Assembly: GCA_025459175.1 (NCBI GenBank)
Contig: JALORC010000001.1
Coordinates: 1 to 64,000 of the forward strand
Reading direction: 5' to 3'
Source of the DNA: Planctomycetota bacterium
GTDB lineage: Bacteria; Planctomycetota; UBA1135; UBA2386
Length of the DNA stretch: 64,000 bases
A program made the translations under genes and the position numbers. Every line of letters starts with the position of its first letter. Within the stretch, counting starts at the first letter, position 1. Below the pieces are notes generated by a model, which searched no databases, was not told where the DNA came from, and saw only the letters and a program-made list of their open reading frames with translations. Below, piece by piece: positions 1 to 9,300 of this stretch.

Positions 1-3000
1 GCCTGCAGCTCCCGCGCCAGCACCCCCACATTCGGCTCCTGCAGCGCACTCGAGTGCCCACCCGGCACATCGATCGCACGCAGCTCCCCCGCCACCAGCT
101 CCCGCCACCCCAGCAACTCGTCCGCATAGATCTCGCGGAACGGCGTGTCCGCCGCATCGCCGCTGCTCGCCGTCGCGCGGAACAACACCACCTGCGCGCC
201 GCGCACCTGCCCCAGATGCTGATGCTGCCGATGCGCGAGCTCGTACAGCTCGAGGAACTGCAGCACCTGACTGTCGGTCGACGGCTCCTCCACCGCGGTG
301 CGCAGCGCCTCGACCTTGCGCGCGGTGCGCCGCCGCTGCAGCCGGCTGCCGATCGTGTAGCCGACGAAGTTCTTCGCCTTCCTGGCGATCGTCGGCACCG
401 CACCGATCCAGTGCTTCAGCACCGACTGCCCGGCCGGCGGACGCAGCACCTCACGGATGCGATCGAAGCGGCCCTTCGCGATCCGGAACGTCTTCTCCGC
501 GGCGCCGACGGCGGAGGAATCGATCAGCCCGACGTAAACGACCCGCTGCCCCTCGGCCTCGAGCTGCCGCGCGATCTCGAACGCGACCACCCCGCCGGCG
601 CACAGCCCCGCCAGCAGGTACGGCCCGGCCGGCTGCACGGAGCGGATCCGCGCCACCTTGGCCCGCGCCATCTCGACGATGCTCGCGTGCAGGAAGCGAC
701 CGCGGTCCTGTTCGGGCTCGAGACCGTAGACCGCGTGCACCGGATCGATCAGCAGCGCCAGCGAGCGATACAGCAGCACCTCACCGAGCCCGTCGTGGAC
801 CAGGAACAGCGGCGGCGCGCCGCTACCGGGGCGGATCAGCATCGGTGGCGGCACACCGCCGCTGGCGACCGGTGCCGCTGGTCGGCTCGCGACCTTCGCG
901 ACGGGTGCGCTCGAACCGGCCGCCGTAGCCGGCGCATCGGCCACCACCGCGCCCTGCTCCTGCAGTGCCACCGCGAGCTGGCGGATCGTCGGCAGCTGGA
1001 ACAGCGTCGACAGCGGCATCGACACGCCGAACTCCTTCTTGATGCGAGTGAAGAACCGCACCGCGATCAGCGAGTTGCCGCCGAGTTCGAAGAAGTCATC
1101 GCGCGCGCCGAGCTCGCGCACGCCGAGCAGCTTCGACCAGATCGCCGCCAGCGCCGTCTCGAGGCCGGCTGCCGGCGCCACGAATTCCGCCGCCAGCGCC
1201 GGCCGCGCGAAGCCGCCGCTGCTGTCGTCGCCGGTGGCGCCATCGCGCGGCCCGCTCTCGCGCAGCAGCTTGCGGCGCCACACCTCGACGTCGACCGACG
1301 AAGCGACCACCTGGCTCGCCTCGGTCTGCGTCATCACCCGATCGAACGCCACCACACCTTCGGCCGGCGTGATCGCCTCACGCAGCAGCGCTGCGGTCGC
1401 GGCGTTGGGCTTGCCGCCGTCGCCGCCGGGCCCTGCCGCGGTGGCCTTGGTCAGCGCCGCGTCGCGCGCCAGGCGCTTCATCGTGAAGCCGGTCGCGGCG
1501 ATCGCGACGCGTCCATCGGCATCGAACACCTGCACGTCGAACGCGGCGACCTCGCGCGTCGACTCGGGCCGCAAGCGCACGTGCGCGGTGCAACGCGCGC
1601 CGACCGGCGCCTCGATGCGGATCCGGTCGTAGCCGAACGGCACCAGGAAGTCGGTCGCCGGCTGGAAGCCCGGGATCAGGCATTGCGCGGCGCCGGTCGC
1701 CATATCGAGCAGCGCCGGGTGGTAGGCCAACGTCGGCAGATCGGCGGCGAACGCCGGCGGCAGTTCGAGTTCGAGCACGGCTTCCTGCTCGCCGCGCGCG
1801 ACCGACAGCAGGTTGCCCCAGCGCGGGCCGAACTCGACGAAGTCCTGATCGAGGAAACGACCGCGCAGCGGCACCGGCTGGCGGCAGCGCGCGCGCAGCG
1901 CCGCGAGGTCACCCCGTTCGCCGAGCGGCCGGGTCCGGCGCGCTTCGGCGGTCATGTGCAGTTCGTCGTCGGCGCCGGACACCATCGACAGTGCGGCCGC
2001 TTCGCCCTGCGCGCGCAGCTCGATCCGCAATCGTCGCAGCGCGTTGGCCGCGACCTGGAACGGCCGCACGAACGTGACCTGCCGCAGCTCGATCGCGGTG
2101 GCGGTCGGATCGTCGAGCAGCCGGTGCCCCGACTCGACGAACGCCGCGCGCGCGAGCTCGACGAAACCGGTGCCAGGGACCAGCGCCTCGGCAGCGCGGA
2201 TGCGGTGCTCGGCCAGCAGCCAGTGGCTGGCGACCGCGAAGTCGGTGTGGAAGCGGCGACCGTCGGCGGTCGGTTCCCAAGCCTGCAACCACGGGTGGAA
2301 CGTGCGACCGGCCGGCAGCTGTGCCGGTCCGGACGCCGGAGCCGTGCTGGTCAGGATCATCCCGACGTCGCGCCATGCGCTCCAGTTGATCGCGATCGTG
2401 CGCCCCGGACAGCGCCGTTGGCGTGCCTCGGCGAACGCGTCGAGGAACGCGTTCGCGGCCGTGTAGTCGATCTGGCCGGGCAGCCCGAGCAGGCTGGCGA
2501 TGCTCGACATCACGACGAACGCGCGCAGCGGTTCCGTCACCGCTGCATCGAGATGCAGCGTGCCGTCGACCTTCGGCGCCAGCACCTGCCGCATCTGCTC
2601 GATCGTCTTCGACTGCAGCGGCGCATCGTTCATCAGACCGGCGGCATGGATCACGACCTGCAACGGCCCGAACGCGGCCCGCACCTCGGCGAGTGCCGCG
2701 GTCAGGCGCTGCGGATCGGTGACGTCGCCCTGCACGACCATCACCTCGGTGCCGGCGCGTCGGATGTCGCGCAACCATTCGAGTCGCTCGCGCAGACGCG
2801 CGTCGATGCCAGTGCCGGCCAACAACTCGTCCCACGCACCGTGCGGCGGCAGCGCCTCGCGCGACAACAACGCCAGCCGGATGCGCCGCTGGCGCGCCAG
2901 AAAGCCAGCCAGCACGCGACCGATGCCGCCGAGGCCACCGGTGACGAACACCACGTCGCCATCGGCGAGCCACGCGGGGGCCGGCGCCGGCGGCGGCAAC

Positions 3001-6000
3001 GGCAGCGGTCGCAGCTGCGGCACGAACCGCTTGCGGCCGCGCAGCACCACCACCGACTCCGCACCGGCGCCGAGCAACTCGAACGCCAGCGCGTCGCCCC
3101 AGGTGCCACCGGCGGTGCGCGCATCGAGGTCGACGAGGCGCGTCGCGAACTCGGGCAACTCGCGCGGGATCACCAACGCCGGCCCGATCGCCGCGCGCGC
3201 CAGCGGATCGAGGGCTTCGTCGCCGACCGCGAACGCGTTGGTGGTCACCAGGTAGAGCCGCGCCGAGTCGAGCACCGCCGCCATCGCCTGTGCGAGGCGA
3301 GCCGGGGCGAAGAACGAGCGGTCCAACGTCGCCGCTGCGGGATCGGCGGCCGGCCCACCGAGCAACATCACGAGGTGCTCCGGCGCGCGCCCTTCGCCGT
3401 GCAGCAACTCGAGCAGCTGCCGGTACTGCTCGGTCGAGCCGGCACCGACCTCGAAGCGATCGGGTGCACTCGACCGCAGCCGCTGACCGTGCCGGACGAT
3501 GACCACCTGGCGATCGCCACCCTGCGCGGCGCGCAGTGCCGCCGCCAGCTGCTGCCCCTGTTCGACGTCGTCGACGAACAGCAGCCAGCGGCCGGCGGCC
3601 GGCGCGGTCGCGGGCAGCCGCGGGGCCAGTTCGAACGCCGGCGCCGCGAACCAGTCATCGAGATTGTCGCGCTTCTGCGGTTCGAGCTGCGCGGCAGCGA
3701 CCGCGGGCCGCGCCTCGACCCAGTACGACTGCCCCTCGAACGGATAGCCCGGCAGCGAGACCCGATTGCGCAGCTGGCCGTCGTAGAACGCGGTCCAGTC
3801 GCACGGCGCACCCGCCGCCCAGACCTTGCCGAGCGCCAGCATCGCGTAGTCGACGTCATCGGCGGCCTCGCGCGGATGCCGCACCGAGTTGAACGCGTGC
3901 GCGACCTTGGTGCGCTGCAGCCCGACCAGCGTCGTCAGCGTGCGGCCGGGGCCGACCTCGAGGAACACGCGGCTGCCGCCTTCGAGCACGGTCTCGACGC
4001 AGTCGGCGAACCGGACCGTGTTGCGCAGGTGCTGCACCCAGTACTCGGGATCCTGTGCCTGCTCCGGCGTGAGCCAGCGACCGGTCAGGTTCGACGCGAT
4101 CGGCACCGACGGGGCCCGGAACGGGATCCTGCGACAGAAGGCGCGGAACTCGGCGAGGATCGGGTCGAGCAGCGACGAGTGTGCGGCGACCTCGATGTGC
4201 ACCGGGGTCCAGTCGATCTCACGCGCGGTCAGCGTCGCCGTCAGTGCCTCGATCGCCTCGCGCGGCCCCGACGCGACGCACAGGCCCGGCGCGTTCACCG
4301 CCGCGATCGACAGCTCCTTCGGCATCAGCTCGCGCACCACCGCCTCGGCCGCGGAGACGCCGACCATGCGGCCTGGCTCGGTGCGCTCGAACAGCCGCCC
4401 GCGCAGGTTCACCAGGCGCAACCCGTCGCGCAGCGAGAACACGCCGGCGAGGCAGGCGGCGACATACTCGCCCATGCTGTGCCCGACAAAGGCGACCGGG
4501 CGCAGGCCCCACGCGCCGAACAACCGCGCCAGCGCGTACTCGACCGCGAACAGCGCCGGCAGCGTCAACGACGGCCGCTGCAGCCGTTCGGTGGCGGTGG
4601 CCGCCTCGCCGGGCGCCGCCAGCAGCAGGCCGCGGACCTCCGGACTGCACTCCTGGTCGACGAGGCGCAGGCACTGCTCGAGCGCCTCGCGGAACGCCGG
4701 CTCGCGCGTGTAGAGGTCGATGCACATGCGCGCGTACTGGGCGCCGCCGCCCGGGAACAGGAACACGACGCCGGGGTCCTGGGTGTCGGCCTGCACGGTG
4801 CCGACGCGCGTCGGCACGGCACCACGCAGCAGCGCGATCGCATCGGCGCGGTCGGCGACCGCCAGCACGCGCCGCTGCGCCAGCGACCGGCGGCCGAGCG
4901 CCAGCGTGTACGCGACGTCGCCGAGGTCGAGGTCGGGCTGCTGCTCGAGGTGCGTGGCCAGGTTCTGGCTCATGCGCTCGAGGGCTTCGCGCGTGCGCGC
5001 CGACAGCACCAGCAGCTGACGATCGCGACCCCCTTCGCCGGCCAGCGGCGGCGGTGGTTCCTCGAGCACGACGTGGCAGTTGGTGCCGCCGGCACCGAGC
5101 GCGGTGATGCCGGCGCGCAGTGGCTCCGAACCCTGCCACGGCGTGCACCGATCGATGACGTGGAACGGGCTGTCGGCCATCGGGAAGCGCGGGTTCGGCG
5201 CCTCGTAGCCGAGCGTCGCCGGCAGCACGCGGTGCTGCAGCGCCAGCGCGACCTTGATCAGCGACGCGACGCCGGCCGCCTCGCCGAGGTGACCGATGTT
5301 CGACTTCACCGAGCCGATGCCGCAGAACTGCTTGTCCTCGGTCTCGGCGGCGAACGCCTGCTCGAGCGCGGTCAGTTCGATCGGGTCGCCGACGCTGGTG
5401 CCGGTGCCGTGGCCTTCGACGTAGCCGATGCTGCGCGCCGGCACGCGGGCCGACTGCAGCGCAGCGCGGATCACCGCCGCCTGTCCGTCGACGCCGGGCG
5501 CCAGGAAGCCGACCCGCAGTGCCCCGTCGTTGTTGACGGCCGAACCCTTGATCACCGCGACGATGCGATCGCCGTGGTCGAGCGCATCGGCGAGGCGCTT
5601 GAGCACCACACACGCCGAGCCGCTGCCGAACACGGTGCCGGCGCTGCGGTGGTCGTAGGGCCGGCAGTGCCCGTCCGGCGACAGGATCTCGCCTTCCTTC
5701 CAGTGGTAGCCCTGCCCCATCGGCAGCACGATCGTCGAGCCGCCGATCAGCGCCATGTCGCACTCGCGCGCCAGCAGGCTCTGCCGCGCGAGGTGCACCG
5801 CGACCAGCCCCGACGAACACGCGGTCTGCACGTTGATGCTCGGCCCGCGCAGGTCGAGGTCGTAGCTGGCCCGCGTGGCCAGGAAGTTCATGTCGTTGCC
5901 GGTGTGGCGCACCAGGAACTCGCCCATCGCCTCGGCGATGTCGCGGTGGCTGCGCACGTTGTTCATCCAGTAGAGCGGTGCACCCGAGCTGGCGAACACG

Positions 6001-6386
6001 CCGACGCGCCCTTCGTTCGGCAGGCCGGTGTTGCCCGAGTCCTCGAGCGCCTGCCAGGCGACCTCGAGGAACAGGCGGTGCGCCGGATCCATCACCGACG
6101 CATCGCGCGGGCTGATGCCGAAGAACGCGGCGTCGAACTTGTCGATGTCGTCGAGCACCGGGCAGACCCGCACGTATTCGGGACTGTCGAGCTCTCGCCG
6201 CGGCACCCCCGCCCGCAGCAGTTCGGCCTCGCTCAGCGTGCGGATCGACTCGACCCCGGCCAGCAGGTTCTGCCAGAACTCCGCCACCGAGCGCGCGCCG
6301 GGGAAGCGACCGGCCATGCCGATGATGGCGAGGTCCTGATCCTCGCTCCGCACCGCCGCGCCGTTGCCGGTCGTTCCCGTGCTCAT
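1..6386 (-). CDS. Type I polyketide synthase, KS-AT-KR-DH-ACP-TE (3' end outside window)
   Basis: The gene starts at ATG 6386 and is open to the left edge (2128 codons visible). Seen in order: ketosynthase with active-site Cys190 (TACSSG) and His326 and His366; acyltransferase with GHSMGEY (Ser637) and VAAH at the usual substrate motif, which is neither HAFH nor YASH; ketoreductase with GGLGGIG near residue 1147 and Tyr1308; a dehydratase-like domain with His1394 and a later HPALLD motif; ACP with LGGNSL (Ser1772); thioesterase with GLCAGG (Cys1929). A GGHSS motif just before the edge fits the TE catalytic His, so little is missing. KR before DH is the reverse of the usual order. The DH HxxxGxxxxP motif is imperfect (G replaced, one extra residue), so DH activity is uncertain. 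The start overlaps the NRPS stop as ATGA, implying it extends and releases the NRPS-bound chain. Confidence 0.93.
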   Translation of the reverse strand, partial: MSTGTTGNGAAVRSEDQDLAIIGMAGRFPGARSVAEFWQNLLAGVESIRTLSEAELLRAGVPRRELDSPEYVRVCPVLDDIDKFDAAFFGISPRDASVMDPAHRLFLEVAWQALEDSGNTGLPNEGRVGVFASSGAPLYWMNNVRSHRDIAEAMGEFLVRHTGNDMNFLATRASYDLDLRGPSINVQTACSSGLVAVHLARQSLLARECDMALIGGSTIVLPMGQGYHWKEGEILSPDGHCRPYDHRSAGTVFGSGSACVVLKRLADALDHGDRIVAVIKGSAVNNDGALRVGFLAPGVDGQAAVIRAALQSARVPARSIGYVEGHGTGTSVGDPIELTALEQAFAAETEDKQFCGIGSVKSNIGHLGEAAGVASLIKVALALQHRVLPATLGYEAPNPRFPMADSPFHVIDRCTPWQGSEPLRAGITALGAGGTNCHVVLEEPPPPLAGEGGRDRQLLVLSARTREALERMSQNLATHLEQQPDLDLGDVAYTLALGRRSLAQRRVLAVADRADAIALLRGAVPTRVGTVQADTQDPGVVFLFPGGGAQYARMCIDLYTREPAFREALEQCLRLVDQECSPEVRGLLLAAPGEAATATERLQRPSLTLPALFAVEYALARLFGAWGLRPVAFVGHSMGEYVAACLAGVFSLRDGLRLVNLRGRLFERTEPGRMVGVSAAEAVVRELMPKELSIAAVNAPGLCVASGPREAIEALTATLTAREIDWTPVHIEVAAHSSLLDPILAEFRAFCRRIPFRAPSVPIASNLTGRWLTPEQAQDPEYWVQHLRNTVRFADCVETVLEGGSRVFLEVGPGRTLTTLVGLQRTKVAHAFNSVRHPREAADDVDYAMLALGKVWAAGAPCDWTAFYDGQLRNRVSLPGYPFEGQSYWVEARPAVAAAQLEPQKRDNLDDWFAAPAFELAPRLPATAPAAGRWLLFVDDVEQGQQLAAALRAAQGGDRQVVIVRHGQRLRSSAPDRFEVGAGSTEQYRQLLELLHGEGRAPEHLVMLLGGPAADPAAATLDRSFFAPARLAQAMAAVLDSARLYLVTTNAFAVGDEALDPLARAAIGPALVIPRELPEFATRLVDLDARTAGGTWGDALAFELLGAGAESVVVLRGRKRFVPQLRPLPLPPPAPAPAWLADGDVVFVTGGLGGIGRVLAGFLARQRRIRLALLSREALPPHGAWDELLAGTGIDARLRERLEWLRDIRRAGTEVMVVQGDVTDPQRLTAALAEVRAAFGPLQVVIHAAGLMNDAPLQSKTIEQMRQVLAPKVDGTLHLDAAVTEPLRAFVVMSSIASLLGLPGQIDYTAANAFLDAFAEARQRRCPGRTIAINWSAWRDVGMILTSTAPASGPAQLPAGRTFHPWLQAWEPTADGRRFHTDFAVASHWLLAEHRIRAAEALVPGTGFVELARAAFVESGHRLLDDPTATAIELRQVTFVRPFQVAANALRRLRIELRAQGEAAALSMVSGADDELHMTAEARRTRPLGERGDLAALRARCRQPVPLRGRFLDQDFVEFGPRWGNLLSVARGEQEAVLELELPPAFAADLPTLAYHPALLDMATGAAQCLIPGFQPATDFLVPFGYDRIRIEAPVGARCTAHVRLRPESTREVAAFDVQVFDADGRVAIAATGFTMKRLARDAALTKATAAGPGGDGGKPNAATAALLREAITPAEGVVAFDRVMTQTEASQVVASSVDVEVWRRKLLRESGPRDGATGDDSSGGFARPALAAEFVAPAAGLETALAAIWSKLLGVRELGARDDFFELGGNSLIAVRFFTRIKKEFGVSMPLSTLFQLPTIRQLAVALQEQGAVVADAPATAAGSSAPVAKVASRPAAPVASGGVPPPMLIRPGSGAPPLFLVHDGLGEVLLYRSLALLIDPVHAVYGLEPEQDRGRFLHASIVEMARAKVARIRSVQPAGPYLLAGLCAGGVVAFEIARQLEAEGQRVVYVGLIDSSAVGAAEKTFRIAKGRFDRIREVLRPPAGQSVLKHWIGAVPTIARKAKNFVGYTIGSRLQRRRTARKVEALRTAVEEPSTDSQVLQFLELYELAHRQHQHLGQVRGAQVVLFRATASSGDAADTPFREIYADELLGWRELVAGELRAIDVPGGHSSALQEPNVGVLARELQ

Positions 6387-9300
6387 GAATTCCTGGCCCG
6401 GGCCTGGCGGCGGCGCTCGGCGGCGGCGGCCAGCCGATGCTGCCGCTCGGTCTCGGCATCGACGGCGCCGTCACCGCCGGCCGGCGCCGAGGTGCTGACG
6501 ACCGACTTGGCCAGGTGCCCGGCCAGGGACTCGATCGTCGGGTAGCGGAACATCGTGACCAAGGGGATCTTGTGGCCGAGATCTTGCTGCAGACGGCTGT
6601 TGGCCTCCACCGTCAACAACGAGCTGGCACCGAGATCGAACAGGTTGTCCTTGCGGCCGACGCGGTCGAGCCCGAGCAGGTCCTGCCAGATCGCGGCGAT
6701 CGTGCGTTCGAGTGCGTTCGCCGGCGCCACCGGCTCGCTGCTGGCGCGCGTCGTCTCGACCGGCAGCGGCAGCGCCTTGCGGTCGATCTTGCCGTTCGGC
6801 GTCAGCGGGAACTTCGCCAGCGGCACGAACGCCGCCGGCACCATGAACTCCGGCAGCAGTTCACGCAGGTGGGCCCGCAGCTTCGGCGCCAGCGACTCAC
6901 CGGCGGCGCGCACGTACGGCGTGCTGGCGGCCGGCGAACCGGTGCGAGGGGTCGGCACCCAGACGCCGGCCGGCGCGGTGCGGCGGTGCCGCAGCAGCGC
7001 GTCGAGCAAGGCGTGATCGTCCGCGAACCGCAGCTCGACGTCGTAGTCGGGGTGCAGATCACGCAACGCGTCCGGATCGATGCCGGCCGCCGGTTGTTGC
7101 AGCATCGCCAGCAACGAGTCGGCGGTGGCGTCGTTCGCGCCGGCGGCGATCGTCGCCATGGCCTGGGCGAGTCGGTCGAGGCGCGCGTTGCGCACGCGGG
7201 CCAACCGCAGCAGCGGCGGCTGCGCGCGCAGCGCGGTGCGCACCGCGTCGAGCGAGGCCGGCGCATCGAGCACCGGCACCGCGGCGAGCTCGAGCGCCGG
7301 CAGGCCAGCGCCCTTTTGCAGCACGACGTCGGCGCGGAAGTCGCGCATCTCGGTCGCGTGCGCGCCGCGCTTGCACTGCATCGACACGAACTGCAGCTCC
7401 GGCACGCGCTGCGCCAGCTCGGCGAAGAAGTGCCGCGCCAGCAGCAGCTCGCTGTCGAGCGCCTGCCGTTCGGTGATGCGCGGGCCGAGCGCCGCTGCCG
7501 CGGTCCGCCCCGGCGCCTGGTGCAGCTCGACCAGCGTGTGGAACGCGCGGCTCGGCTCGAGGCAGCGCACGTCGCCGAGGAACAGCGAGCCACCGGTGCT
7601 CAGCACGCGCGCCGCTTGTTGCAGCACCTGCACGAGGTAGTCGGCGTTCGGGAAGTACTGCGCCACCGAGTTGATGACGACGAGGTCGCAGCTGCGATCC
7701 GGCACCGCCTGCAGCTGGTGCGCCGCGAGTTCGAGCAGGGTGACCTTGCGCAGCTCGTCGGGCCGCAGCTCGCGGCGGATCGCCGCCAGCGCCGCCGGCG
7801 ACTGGTCGACGGCCGTGTAGTGCTCGACCTGGTCGAGCAGGCCGTAGAGCAGCATGCCGGTGCCGCACCCGATCTCGAGCACGCGCGCCGGCCGCCGCGC
7901 GCGGATCGCCAGCAAGGTCTGATCGAGCCATTCCTGCATCGCCGCGCTCGCGATCGGCTCGCCGGTGCAGCTGCTGAGCCAGCCGGAGGTGTCGCGCCGC
8001 GCCGGCGCCTCGGCGGCGCCGACTCGGTTCTGGTAGGCGGTGTCCCAACGCGCCTGCCAGTAGGCGGTCGCGGCGGTGCCGGCGGCGGCGTTGGCGCCGC
8101 TGCCGCTGCTGCCGGCCGGGACCACGTAGGCGACCAGCTGGGTCGCCCCGTTCCACGTCTTGGCGGCGACCACCGCCTGCTCGACGGTCGGGTGCCGCCG
8201 CAGCACCGCCTCGATCTCGCCGAGTTCGATGCGGTAGCCGTTGACCTTGACCTGTTGGTCGAGGCGCCCGAGGTACTCGATCGAGCCGTCGTCGCGGCAG
8301 CGCGCCAGGTCGCCGGTGCGATACAGCCGCTCGCCGGGCTGCCACGGATCGGCGACGAAACGCTCGGCGGTCAGCTCGGGGCGGTGCAGGTATCCGCGCA
8401 CGACGCCCTGGCCGCCGATGCACAGTTCACCGGGCACGCCCAACGGCAGCAGGCCGAGCTGCGCATCGAGGATGCGGATCCGGGTGTTGGCGATCGGGCG
8501 ACCGATCGTGATGTCGGGAGCCGGTCCGGCGGCGATGGTCGCGGTGGTCGACCACACCGTCGTCTCGGTCGGCCCGTACATGTTGACCAGCGCCGCCTGC
8601 GGCAGCGCGGTCGTGATCGCGGTCGCGAGCTCGGCCGGCAGCGCTTCGCCGCCGATCAGGAACCGCCGCAGCGAGCTCATCGTCGCCAGCGTGCCGTCGG
8701 CGAGCAGGATGCGCGCCATCGACGGCGTGCACTGGAAGTGCGTGATGCGGCGCCGTTCGAACTGTTCGCGGATCGACACCGGTGCACCGTTCTCGCGCGG
8801 CGCGGTCGCACTCTGGCCCGGCGCCGGATTGGCGAGCCGTCGCAGCTCGTCGAGGTGCACGAGGTTCTGCAGCACGACCTCGGGATCGATGCCGAAGTCG
8901 ACCAGGCACGCGACCTCGGTGGCGCCGGCGTCCTTCAGCTTCTCGATCAACGCCAGTGCGCGCTGCGGGGTGCCGAACAGGCCGGCGGTGTCGAAGTAGC
9001 GATCGAAGGCGTGATCGAGCAACGCCTCCATGTCGGCGGCGTCGAACCGATCCGGGTCGAACGCCGAGCCACCGCCGACATCGGCGACCGACGGCTGCTT
9101 GAAGGCCGGGAACATCCACGGCGCGACCTTCACCAGGTCGTACGACGTCGTCAGGTAGTTGCCGAACGGCCCGCGCGCGACCTGCCGCGCCCGTTCGTCG
9201 CTGTCGGTGACGAACGTGTGCAGCATCACCGAGATGATGCCCTCGCCCGGATGCCCGCTCTCGCGCCGCGCCTGCCGGTAGGCGGCGAACTTGGTGGTGA

